Assembly (NCBI GenBank): GCA_965214305.1
Contig: OZ243949.1
Location: forward strand, 2,170,001 to 2,234,000
Source: Azophilus sp965214305
GTDB lineage: Bacteria; Pseudomonadota; Gammaproteobacteria; Pseudomonadales; Azotimanducaceae
DNA length: 64,000 nt
Reading direction: 5' to 3'
The notes beneath the pieces were generated by a model that made no database searches, was not told where the DNA came from, and was given only the letters and a program-made list of their open reading frames with translations. A program made the position numbers and the translations under genes. Of the stretch, positions 53,117 to 61,843 are shown in pieces; position 1 is the first letter of the stretch, and the number at the start of each line of letters is the position of its first letter.

Positions 53117-56062
53117 TTGGCCAAGAAAACCACCAAGCAGAAGCGCAAGTCCGTCGAGGCGTTCACCCATGACGGGGCCAAGCGGCGCAACATCCCCACT
53201 GCCGAGTATCAGCCGGTGATGCGCTCGGACGACCAGAACCCCATTCAGGTCGCCTACCAGCGCCGCAACCCGGACCTCGATCCGCAACTGGTCTGGCGCG
53301 GCAAGGACATGGCGGACTGGTCCGATCTGGTGGTGCAGGCGCCGCCGCTGTTCATTCAGGAGAAGGTGCATCCGAAGGTGCTGATCGACGATCTGGCCCG
53401 CATGAGCCGCAAGGTCCAAGCTGAGAAGGACGCCGCCGAGCCCGGCTTCCAGACCGACATCTTCGGCGACTTCAACGGCCTGCCGGACGGGGACGCCAAG
53501 ACGGAGTTCTACCGGCATAACGCCAATTGGTCGAACCGCATGATCCTGGGCGATGCGCTACAGGTGATGGCCAGCCTTGCCGAGCGCGAGGGCCTGCGCG
53601 GCAAGGTGCAGTGCATCTACATGGATCCGCCCTATGGGATCAGGTTCAACTCCAACTTCCAGTGGTCAACCACCAGCCGCGACGTGAAGGACGGCAAGGC
53701 GGAGCACATCACCCGGGAGCCCGAGCAGGTGAAGGCGTTTCGGGACACTTGGCGCGATGGCATTCACTCGTACCTGACCTATCTGCGGGACCGGCTGACG
53801 GTGGCGCGGGATCTGTTGACGGAGAGCGGCAGCATCTTCGTGCAGATTGGGGATGAGAATGTACACAGGGTTCGGGCGGTGATGGATGAGGTGTTTGGGG
53901 AGGAAAATTTTGTGCGGCAAATCATATTTGCAAAAACAGGGAGCATGGTTTCGGGAGAACTTGGTAGGACTAGTGACTATTTGGTTTGGTACGCAAAAAC
54001 CAAAGAATTTACAAAGTACCGTCAACTTTATACCAAAAAGACTACTGATAACTTTTACAAAATTGTTGAGTTGCCTGACTCATCATTGAAAGTACTCACT
54101 TCAGAACAGATGGATGATCCGCAGCAGCACTTTCCTTTGGCACGTATTTTGCAATTTGTCAGTTTAGAAAGTTCTAATCCTGCATCAGAAGATACGCCGA
54201 TTCTCTTTGAAGGAGAGACTTTCAGGCCGAACGTAAATAGCCATTGGAAGCTGACTTATCCAACAGGAATGGGCAGTCTGAAGAAATCTGGTAGAGTGGT
54301 AAAAGCTGGTAAAAAGATTCGCTGGAAATACTATATTGATGATTATCCATTGAAAGTTATCTCTGAAGTTTGGAAGGACACCTCGGGTTTTATCTCAGAG
54401 CAAAGATATGTTGTGGAGACTCGCAGTAAAGTAGTTGAGCGATGCATCCTAATGACCACCGACCCCGGCGACCTCGTCCTTGACCCAACCTGCGGTTCCG
54501 GCACCACCGCCTATGTCGCCGAACAATGGGGCCGCCGCTGGATCACCATCGATACCTCCCGCGTCGCCTTGGCACTTGCCCGTTCGCGTGTGATGGGCGC
54601 CCGCTACCCGTACTACCTGCTCGCCGACAGCGCGGAAGGCCAGCGCAAGGAGGCTGAACTGTCGCGCAGCTCGCCCTCTGAATCGCCCACCTACGGTGAT
54701 ATCCGTCAAGGCTTCGTGTACGAACGGGTGCCGCACATCACCCTGAAGTCCATCGCCAACAACACCGAAATCGATGTGATTTATGAGCGGATGCAGCCGG
54801 ATGTGGAGGCCGCTCTCACTGACCTCAACCACGCCCTGCGAGGCCATGTCACGCCTTTCCAAGTCGAAACAGGCGGCCGCAAGGGCGAGGCCATCGACTT
54901 CACCGCTGCCGAAGGCGCCACCGTCACCCTGCCCTCCGGCGAATCCGCTCCAGCCAACGGTCTCCTTGAATGGGAAGTCCCCCGCGAAGCGGACGAGGGC
55001 TGGAACGACGCGGCCCACGATGCCCACGCCCGCTTCTGGGAGGCCCGCATCGCCCGCCAGCGCGAGATCGACGCCTGCATCGCCGCTCGCGCCGAGTTTG
55101 AGACCCTCTACGACAAGCCATACGAAGACAAGGCCAAGACCCGCGTGGCCGGCCCTTTCACGGTGGAGAGCGTCTCGCCCCATCGCTTGGCGGCACTCGA
55201 TGAGGACGACAAGCTGATGATCGCCGAACCCCGCGCCACCTATGACGCGGGCGGCAGCGCACCGGTTCAGGACTTCGCCCACATGGTGCTCGAAAACCTG
55301 CGCGCCGCCGGCGTCCAGCAGGCCGACAAGCGCAGCCACATCAGATTCAGGTCGCTCGACCCTTGGCCGGGCAACCTCGTCTGCGCCGAAGGCCGCTACG
55401 CGGAGGGCGGCGATGCGAAAACCGCCAAGGAGCAGCGGGCCGGGGTCTTCATCGGCCCGGAGTTCGGCACCGTCTCCCGTGCCAACTTGGTGCGCGCCGT
55501 GCGCGAAGCCGCCGATGCGGGCTTCGACGCCCTGATCGCCTGCGCCTTCAATTACGAGGCCCACGCCACCGAGTTCAACAAGCTCGGCCGCGTCCCGGTC
55601 CTCAAGGCCCGCATGAACGCCGACCTGCACATGGCCGACGACCTCAAGAAGACCGACAAGGCCAACCTCTTCGTCATCTTCGGCGAACCCGACATCGACA
55701 TCGAACCCGCCACCGGCCCCGACGGCGAGCCCGACTGGCTCAAAGTGAAGATCAACGGCGTGGACGTCTTCGACCCCGCCACCGGCGAAGTCCGCAGCGA
55801 TGACGCCGACGGCATCGCCTGCTGGTTCGTGGACACCGACTACAACGAAGAGAGCTTCTTCGTTCGCCAAGCCTACTTCCTCGGTGCCGGCGACCCCTAC
55901 AAATCCCTCAAAACCACCCTAAAAGCCGAAATCGACCCCGATGCCTGGGCAACGTTGAACAGTGACACCTCGCGGGCGTTCCCGAAGCCCTCAACGGGGC
56001 GGATAGCGGTGAAGGTGATCAATCACTTGGGGGATGAGGTGATGAAGGTGTTTGGGGTTTGA
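53117..56062 (+). CDS. Type III-like site-specific DNA N6-adenine methyltransferase (Mod)
   Basis: 981 residues from TTG 53117, with AGGGGG just upstream. It is a beta-class adenine methyltransferase: catalytic DPPY (D170) precedes the SAM motif DPTCGSGTT (from D456). The target recognition region lies between, about residues 250-445. That region is encoded by conspicuously AT-rich DNA (about 53890-54450), while both flanks are GC-rich. A long C-terminal part (about 500-981) is shared with the large Mod proteins found beside Res helicases of this kind. It should set the DNA specificity of the system and protect host DNA. Confidence 0.92.
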   Translation: MAKKTTKQKRKSVEAFTHDGAKRRNIPTAEYQPVMRSDDQNPIQVAYQRRNPDLDPQLVWRGKDMADWSDLVVQAPPLFIQEKVHPKVLIDDLARMSRKVQAEKDAAEPGFQTDIFGDFNGLPDGDAKTEFYRHNANWSNRMILGDALQVMASLAEREGLRGKVQCIYMDPPYGIRFNSNFQWSTTSRDVKDGKAEHITREPEQVKAFRDTWRDGIHSYLTYLRDRLTVARDLLTESGSIFVQIGDENVHRVRAVMDEVFGEENFVRQIIFAKTGSMVSGELGRTSDYLVWYAKTKEFTKYRQLYTKKTTDNFYKIVELPDSSLKVLTSEQMDDPQQHFPLARILQFVSLESSNPASEDTPILFEGETFRPNVNSHWKLTYPTGMGSLKKSGRVVKAGKKIRWKYYIDDYPLKVISEVWKDTSGFISEQRYVVETRSKVVERCILMTTDPGDLVLDPTCGSGTTAYVAEQWGRRWITIDTSRVALALARSRVMGARYPYYLLADSAEGQRKEAELSRSSPSESPTYGDIRQGFVYERVPHITLKSIANNTEIDVIYERMQPDVEAALTDLNHALRGHVTPFQVETGGRKGEAIDFTAAEGATVTLPSGESAPANGLLEWEVPREADEGWNDAAHDAHARFWEARIARQREIDACIAARAEFETLYDKPYEDKAKTRVAGPFTVESVSPHRLAALDEDDKLMIAEPRATYDAGGSAPVQDFAHMVLENLRAAGVQQADKRSHIRFRSLDPWPGNLVCAEGRYAEGGDAKTAKEQRAGVFIGPEFGTVSRANLVRAVREAADAGFDALIACAFNYEAHATEFNKLGRVPVLKARMNADLHMADDLKKTDKANLFVIFGEPDIDIEPATGPDGEPDWLKVKINGVDVFDPATGEVRSDDADGIACWFVDTDYNEESFFVRQAYFLGAGDPYKSLKTTLKAEIDPDAWATLNSDTSRAFPKPSTGRIAVKVINHLGDEVMKVFGV
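53890..54450. other. AT-rich mosaic segment within the mod gene
   Basis: Base composition changes abruptly at about 53890 (from GGTGTTTGGG onward) and changes back at about 54450. The interval coincides with the target-recognition region between methyltransferase motifs IV and I. The reading frame is unbroken. This is what recombinational exchange of a recognition domain would leave. Confidence 0.7.
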
Positions 56063-56217
56063 TGGCGACGTTGACACCCATCAAAGGACAATCCACACTG
56101 ACTTTATTGGTCAATTGAGCGAGTTCACCTGAACTTGTGAGTGTCTTGGTATCGCCAACCTGACATCGACCGCCGCGGAACGCGACGCGGCAATGTCTGC
56201 CTGAGCCGCGTAAACCC

Positions 56218-58503
56218 ATGAAATCAGCAAATTTTAGCGTCGATGCCGCCCTGCTCCGCGAGTTGGGCGAGCGCTTGATCGGTCGGGCACATATCGCGTT
56301 AGCGGAACTTGTGAAGAATTCCTACGATGCCGATGCTCATACCTGCCGAATCGACATTGACTTGGATCGAGATCGGATCGTGGTGACGGATGATGGCCAT
56401 GGCATCTCGGAGCAGGAGTTTCACGAATACTGGCTAAGGGTCGGGACTACCCACAGGGCTGAGGAGCGGGTTTCCCGTACACTCGCCCGACCGATGACAG
56501 GCTCCAAGGGAATTGGCCGCTTGTCCGCGCAGTTTCTAGCGGAGGAGATGGAGCTACAAAGCAATTCGAGGGATCGTCCTGATCTGATGCTCTTCGCCTT
56601 CGTGGACTGGCGGAGGATTCAGAGCGGTAAGGACATCCAGACCGTCAGTGTCGATTGGCAGTCGGAGCCTGAAGCGGGATCGTACGCCGACAGTTCTCGT
56701 GTGGGGACGGAAATCAAGCTCAATGGACTCCGAACGACTTGGGACACCGATGCTATTGAAGCCCTAGGCAGAGACGTTTGGATATTGCGCTCCCCGTTTC
56801 GTGGCGCTAATCGGAGAACCAACGGAAAATCCGCGTACGATTTTTATGTTGATCTAAATGCGCCTGACCTCGAAAGCGCAAAAGACAGCTTTGACAAGAT
56901 GCATCGAACGCTTTTCTCCAACTGGAAAGCGCGTATCACGGGTAGCCTTGAGGACGGCCGTGACAGACACGGTGCTAGGGCAACGGTCATGGTGGAGTTC
57001 GCTAGAGACTATCCCGATGGACTGAAGGAATCACGGACTTTTCGGGAGATCGTGGAGTTTCCAGTGCAAAGGAAACCAGAAGTGGCGAGCATAACTGATG
57101 GCGAAAATGACTCGGATCCGAAGTTACCTGCGCTCGACCAAGTTCGTTTCGAAGTACTGATTTTCAAGCCTGAAGGTCATCAACCGGAAAAATTACCAGT
57201 TAAGGAAATGCGCGAGTACTTGCGTAAATATGGCAATGTGTCCGTGTATGATGCTGGTTTCCGATTGCCTTACTATGGCTCATCCAAGGACCTTGGAGGT
57301 CACGACTGGCTTAACATCGGTGCAGATCAGGGCCGACGCTTGATTACTTCCGAACTCCTGCCGCAACGTCTAAAAATTTCGGGTCGCTATCTGCTCGACT
57401 TGCCCAACCCTGGCCGTATCTACGGTGTTGTTGATGTGGATACTAATCATGAGAGGCACGTTCTTCAACAACGCGAAAATTCTGGCGACTGGCTTCAAAT
57501 TCAACCTGGGCGGGATCGCTTGACACCGAACGATTCGTTTGAGCAGCTCAGGGATCTGGTGCGCTTCTCGTTGGATTTCTATGCCAATCGCTACCGAGCG
57601 TTGGTTGATCGACAACTACAGGGGAAGAGGGGGACAACCAAGCCACCGCAAGTATTGGCCGGAGCGATCCAGACCTTGGAACGAAACAAGCCAAGCTTAC
57701 CTGCCGACGTTTACCGCGAAGTAAAACGCGACTTAGTCACGGTTGAACGTGTCGTCAAGGCAGAGAGCGAGGCATTGGATAGCCGCGCGGCTATACTAGG
57801 TCCGCTCGCAACAGCGGGTATGGCAGCCCTTGCAATGGACCACGAAATTGCCCGTGAGGCAAACCTCGTCGCAGATGTGGCACTGACACTCAAGAAGCTA
57901 TCCAAGGAAATCCGATCGCCAACGCTTGATAAGGCTGCTATGGACTTGGCTAACTTCCACAAACGATTCAACTCTTACCGAGAACTATTCTCACCCTTAG
58001 CCGATACTGAGGATCGGGAGGCAACTCAGCGCCTATCGGTTTCCTTGATAGCCAACCAAGTGGTGAAAGCGGTGCGACAGCGCATGCCCCGTGTGGCATT
58101 CGATTTCGGCGGTATTCCAAGAGAGTTGCGATTTCCCATTGGCGCTTTTGTTGAATGGAGTGCAGTTCTACAGAATATTCTTTTTAACGCTTGGGATGCC
58201 ATGCTCGATTGCGATCGGAAGAGTATCCGTTTCGACGGCGTAGTCGAGCGCCGCGATCAGCGGCTCCAGATCAGCGACACGGGCCTTGGGTTGGCGGTAC
58301 CGATAGAGAAATCGAACATACTCTTTGAACCTTTTGAGCGACGGACAGAGATAACTGATGCCAATCGTTCCATCGCGCTGGGTGGGCAGGGTCTCGGCCT
58401 AGCCATCGTCAGAATGATTGCTAGTCAGAGAGGGGCGGAGGCCCGCTTTGTAATTCCCCATGGGGGTTACGCCACCACAATTGAACTTGCTTGGACGGGA
58501 TGA
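56218..58503 (+). CDS. Double-GHKL protein: MORC/Hsp90-like ATPase plus histidine-kinase-like module
   Basis: 761 residues. The N-terminal GHKL ATPase has E30-LVKNSYDAD (N box), DDGHGIS (58-64) and GSKGIGRLS (95-103), the form found in MutL/Hsp90/MORC relatives. A beta-rich middle region follows. The C-terminal half resembles a sensor kinase core: a helical segment with MDHEIAREANL (H542 a possible phospho-acceptor), N box QNILFNAWDAM (from 652), DTGLGL (687) and GGQGLGLAI (722). There is no membrane segment. It starts a compact operon with a receiver-domain gene 4 bases downstream. Likely a cytosolic sensor in a defence locus; the function is not known. Confidence 0.75.
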   Translation: MKSANFSVDAALLRELGERLIGRAHIALAELVKNSYDADAHTCRIDIDLDRDRIVVTDDGHGISEQEFHEYWLRVGTTHRAEERVSRTLARPMTGSKGIGRLSAQFLAEEMELQSNSRDRPDLMLFAFVDWRRIQSGKDIQTVSVDWQSEPEAGSYADSSRVGTEIKLNGLRTTWDTDAIEALGRDVWILRSPFRGANRRTNGKSAYDFYVDLNAPDLESAKDSFDKMHRTLFSNWKARITGSLEDGRDRHGARATVMVEFARDYPDGLKESRTFREIVEFPVQRKPEVASITDGENDSDPKLPALDQVRFEVLIFKPEGHQPEKLPVKEMREYLRKYGNVSVYDAGFRLPYYGSSKDLGGHDWLNIGADQGRRLITSELLPQRLKISGRYLLDLPNPGRIYGVVDVDTNHERHVLQQRENSGDWLQIQPGRDRLTPNDSFEQLRDLVRFSLDFYANRYRALVDRQLQGKRGTTKPPQVLAGAIQTLERNKPSLPADVYREVKRDLVTVERVVKAESEALDSRAAILGPLATAGMAALAMDHEIAREANLVADVALTLKKLSKEIRSPTLDKAAMDLANFHKRFNSYRELFSPLADTEDREATQRLSVSLIANQVVKAVRQRMPRVAFDFGGIPRELRFPIGAFVEWSAVLQNILFNAWDAMLDCDRKSIRFDGVVERRDQRLQISDTGLGLAVPIEKSNILFEPFERRTEITDANRSIALGGQGLGLAIVRMIASQRGAEARFVIPHGGYATTIELAWTG

Positions 58504-58803
58504 AGAAATGAGCACTAGGATATTGATTTGCGATGACCGGCAGGAAGCATGTGAAGAAGCCGAGTTCCAGCTTGGTGAATCAGGCTGTGAGTTTACCTCG
58601 CTCCATGGAGATAGCTTGAAGAAAGCGATCAAAGCGCTGTTTGAAACGAATACGACTCCTGACGAGCTGTCTGGGTTCGATATAGTTATTGTAGATAACA
58701 ATCTGGCTGATCTGGATTTCGGTGGTGCGAGACTGACCGCTGAATCAGTCATTGGATACATGAGGGCTTCCACTAAAATAAACTATATCGTATCACTTAA
58801 CAA

Positions 58804-58819
58804 GAATCCGAATGTTGAC
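58804..58819. repeat. Target site duplication, left copy
   Basis: GAATCCGAATGTTGAC, identical to 60296-60311. It directly precedes the element end TGTCAAAG. Confidence 0.9.
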
Positions 58820-60295
58820 TGTCAAAGCAAAGTAGAAATGTCCCCTTTTCTCCAAAGTAGAGATGTCCCCTTCGGCCTTGCGCGGAGGGAGCGTAGCGAC
58901 CGGAGCGCAAGGCCGCGCCGCGGCTATCCGGCGGCCGCCCCCGCGCCGGTCTTGAAAGAGCGTCGCCAGGGGTGGTCCGGTGGCGGCTTCCAGTCCGGCC
59001 GGGACCGCTGCCGCGCCTTGACCCTGTCCACCCGCGACCGCACGCTCTTCCCATCCTCAACCGGCGGCGGATCCCCGCCCCCGGCAAGCAACTCGACCGG
59101 CAGCTCGCGGCCGTCGCGCAGCACAGCCACCGCGCCGTTCCAGCCCTTGCACACCGTCACCGCGGCACCCCGCAGCCGGTAGCCCCGGCCTTGCCCGGTC
59201 ACCTGGTAGGTGTCGCCCTCGAAGCTGATCGACAGGTTCTTCGCCAGCTTGCGTTCGTGCTGCTCGCACAGGATCAGATCCAGCTCCCGGTCGTTGTGCA
59301 ACACCGCCCGGTGCGCGTCCGCCGGGTTGCGCGCCGCCACGCCGAAACGCCGGTTGTAGTCCGCCATGAACGCCGGCAGGTAGGCGTTCCCCGCCTCGAT
59401 GCCGCAGATGCCACGCAGCCGCATCTCCTTCACCAGCCGGTCCTGCAGCGTCCGGTTGGCCCGCTCCACCCGGCCCTTGGCCTGCGGACTGCCGGCGTGG
59501 ATTGGCGCGATGTCCAGCGTCCCCAGCGCCCGGCCGAACTGCGTCAACCCACCCTCCCGGCCCCGCAGGCTCACCCGGAATATGCTGTGGCGGTCCGAGT
59601 AGTACGCCACCGGACGCCCGTGGGCCGCCAGATGCGCCCGCGTCGTCTCCATGTAGGCCTCGGTCGTCTCCGCCGGCCAGAACCCCATCGCCAGCAGCCG
59701 CGACGTCGCGTCGTCCACGTACACGATCAGCGCGCACCGCGGCCCCCGGTCCTCGAACCAGTCGTGCGGCGAACCGTCGATCTGCACCAGATCGCCCAGG
59801 CAATCCCGGCGCGGCCGGCTCGGATGCGCGCGCGCCTCCCGACGCGCCTTCGGCCGCCACAGCCCGTCTTCGATCATCCAGCCCCGCAGCGTCTCCGCCG
59901 ACAGCTTGAAACCGTGCGCCTCCACCAGCTTCTCGCAAGCGAGGGTCGGACCGAAATCCGGGTAGCGCCCGCGAACCAGGTCCAGCGCCGCACAGCGCAC
60001 CGCCGGGTCGATCGCGTTGTTCGACCGCTTGCCCCGCCGCCCCGACACCAGCCCTGCCGCGCCCCGCTCCCGGTAGCGCGCCGCCAGGCGCTTCACCTGG
60101 CGCACACTCAACCGCAGCCGCAACGCCGCCTCGCGCTGCGACAGGCGCTTCTCCACCACATCGCGAATCACTCCCGCCCGATCCGACTCCCGCATGCTCA
60201 ACAACACCTCCGCACTCGACAAGACAGCCCCTCCCCGATGAAAAAGGGGACACTTTAACTTTGCGCAAAGGGGACATTACTGCTTTGGGCTAACA
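58820..60295. mobile_element. IS1202/ISNCY-like insertion sequence
   Basis: 1476 bases running from TGTCAAAGC to GGGCTAACA, flanked by a perfect 16-bp duplication. Each end carries two copies of a sequence containing AAAGGGGACA (in inverse orientation at the two ends), probably doubled transposase binding sites. It holds one transposase gene on the minus strand. A long duplication of this size fits the IS1202 family, in which subgroups make duplications well over ten bases. Insertion looks recent because the duplications are identical. A solo end of the same family is at 9228-9283. Confidence 0.9.
58924..60222 (-). CDS. Transposase of the IS1202-like element
   Basis: 432 residues from TTG 60222 with GGGAGGGG upstream. 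N-terminal helix-turn-helix (LSQREAALRLRLSVRQVKRL; RRGKRSNNAIDP) and an integrase-core DDE domain: VQIDGSPHDWF (first Asp), VAYYSDRHSIF (second Asp) and GRVERANRTLQDRLV (Glu). A C-terminal region follows. It cuts and joins the element ends. All catalytic residues are present, so it may be active. Confidence 0.9.
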   Translation of the reverse strand: MSSAEVLLSMRESDRAGVIRDVVEKRLSQREAALRLRLSVRQVKRLAARYRERGAAGLVSGRRGKRSNNAIDPAVRCAALDLVRGRYPDFGPTLACEKLVEAHGFKLSAETLRGWMIEDGLWRPKARREARAHPSRPRRDCLGDLVQIDGSPHDWFEDRGPRCALIVYVDDATSRLLAMGFWPAETTEAYMETTRAHLAAHGRPVAYYSDRHSIFRVSLRGREGGLTQFGRALGTLDIAPIHAGSPQAKGRVERANRTLQDRLVKEMRLRGICGIEAGNAYLPAFMADYNRRFGVAARNPADAHRAVLHNDRELDLILCEQHERKLAKNLSISFEGDTYQVTGQGRGYRLRGAAVTVCKGWNGAVAVLRDGRELPVELLAGGGDPPPVEDGKSVRSRVDRVKARQRSRPDWKPPPDHPWRRSFKTGAGAAAG

Positions 60296-60311
60296 GAATC
60301 CGAATGTTGAC
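60296..60311. repeat. Target site duplication, right copy
   Basis: GAATCCGAATGTTGAC, identical to 58804-58819, directly after the element end. Confidence 0.9.
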
Positions 60312-61210
60312 TTCGATCTTCGACATTTGTACGGAGACCATGAATCTATAGCGGATTTAGCATTGAATACCCAGCATCTATCTATGCAACGACTTTGGGA
60401 CCGGCCCGGCAATGGGGATTTTGCTCCTTGGTATTGGCCCCACTTGCCTGGGGCTGCGGTGAAACGGAGGGGACAGATTGATTTTGTTCGCGATCGTCTT
60501 AACGATCACATTTGGAAGGCTTTGAATTTTCCGCCTAGTGCGATGGACTACTTGTCCCGGCGCGCGACGGGGGCATTAAACCCCAAGATGGAGGTCGGCC
60601 AAGATATCCAAGAGGTCACCTTTAGCGACTTTTTTGAGATAAATCGCTCGCTTCCGCCAGAAATGCGGGGCGACTTGAAAAGCAGAGCCAGTAAGGACGA
60701 TTTGCTGGCATTGGAGGCAATTGCGCGCGTGGCGGCGGCCGAATTGGATCGGTGGCTGCGTAAGGAGGTCTTGGTACTTCAGGATGTCCTGATTGACCTA
60801 CCCCATCTGTTGTCTCGAATGCCCGTCCTTCTAGGGAAAGCGGCCAGCGAGTTGTCGTCATGGAACGCGGTGGTTACCCAAATTGAACCGCCATATGGTC
60901 TAGATAGAGAGTTGTTCGGTCGATATGTCGAGAAAACGGTATTCCGCCACAGCGATTGGGTGCCGTCGCCATGCTTCTGGTGGCCTGAGCTAAGAAAGGA
61001 CACCGAATTGCGGGATATTTTTTTTGAGTCAGATAGGAACTGGCCTGACGCTGTATTTTGCGAGGACGTTTCAACATTCTTATTGGCGGAACCTCGTGGT
61101 GAAGATCCGGAGCCCCGAGAGTTCGCGGCGGATATTGAAGGGTCATGGCCGCGTCGATATGTTGCTATGAAGGCTGACCTGAATTTCTCCCCGCGAAGTC
61201 GGATTATCTG

Positions 61211-61843
61211 ATGACCTCATCTAATGATGGCAGGGAGCTCAAAGAGCTAGTTCTGCCTTATGCGCTTTGGGGTGCAAGATGGTGGGTAAATAAAGCGTCA
61301 AGAAAGGTTCGGAAGCAAGCGGAGGAAACTCTAGGCATAGAGATTGCGAGCCCGGAGTTGGTGAATAAGACTGTTATGAGTCCGATCAGTACGGCACAAT
61401 CGATATTGACGCTAATTCCAATGCCGTGTGATGTAAAGGGAGTAACCTGTGCTTTTTTTGCGCCCGTAGTCAGTCATAATTCACATACAGCCTTTCATTT
61501 GGTTATCTTGGCAGAGGGAGGTCAGCTAGCGTTTCGAATTGAGCCCGGTGACGTTGGCGCGGGGTGGAAGCATCGGTACGATCATATTCAGTTATGCAAG
61601 TCGATTGGGCATAGTAGCTACGCTCTGCCCAACGCGCCAGACTGGCTTCCGGAAAGTTATCCCGCCTTCCCCGTGCCGGGTGGGAGTGTCGTAAGTAGAT
61701 TTCTGGCCATGATAGTCTCGATGCACGGATTTGCAGATGACTTGAATAAAGTGTTTGAGGAGATGTTTCCGGCGCGGCCAGTGTTGGGTGAGAAGTACTC
61801 TTGCATCATCAAGAAGTTGCTTAAACCCATTCACGACGTTTAG
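61211..61843 (+). CDS. Hypothetical protein, third gene of the GHKL-receiver unit
   Basis: 210 residues. Its ATG overlaps the stop of the receiver gene (TGATG), so it was translated together with it. Visible features are a basic N-terminal helix (RWWVNKASRKVRKQAEETLG), a beta-rich middle (CAFFAPVVSHNSHTAFHLVI; GQLAFRIEPGDVGAGWKHRY DH) and a C-terminal helical part. I see no catalytic motif or membrane segment and do not recognise a family. Context points to an accessory or effector partner of the double-GHKL/receiver pair. Its end overlaps the convergent methyltransferase gene by 4 bases. Confidence 0.7.
   Translation: MTSSNDGRELKELVLPYALWGARWWVNKASRKVRKQAEETLGIEIASPELVNKTVMSPISTAQSILTLIPMPCDVKGVTCAFFAPVVSHNSHTAFHLVILAEGGQLAFRIEPGDVGAGWKHRYDHIQLCKSIGHSSYALPNAPDWLPESYPAFPVPGGSVVSRFLAMIVSMHGFADDLNKVFEEMFPARPVLGEKYSCIIKKLLKPIHDV

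Larger units (their letters stand above)
58508..61211 (+). pseudogene. Receiver-domain protein gene interrupted by an insertion sequence
   Basis: Codons 1-104 (58508-58819) encode a response-regulator-like receiver domain: ILICDDRQEA with D9/D10, IVIVDNNL with the probable phospho-acceptor D63, and INYIVSLNK. The frame resumes after the element at 60312 and runs to 61211 (299 residues). Removing the element and one target copy gives an uninterrupted 403-codon gene. The second part has helical, Trp-rich sequence (LWDRPGNGDFAPWYWPHLPG; SWNAVVTQIEPPYGLDRELF) that I do not recognise; it would be the effector or output domain. The start is 4 bases after the double-GHKL gene and the end overlaps the next gene (TGATG). 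It is probably inactive in this isolate, although the 3' part has in-frame starts such as TTG 60327. Confidence 0.8.

Noticed and set aside
54449..55870. 473-codon minus-strand frame opposite the mod C-terminal part
   Set aside because: Gly/Val/Ala-rich antisense artefact with no motif; Mod frame is continuous.
58972..60258. 428-codon plus-strand frame opposite the transposase
   Set aside because: Composition is Arg/Pro/His-rich and the opposite strand has a full DDE transposase with ribosome binding site.
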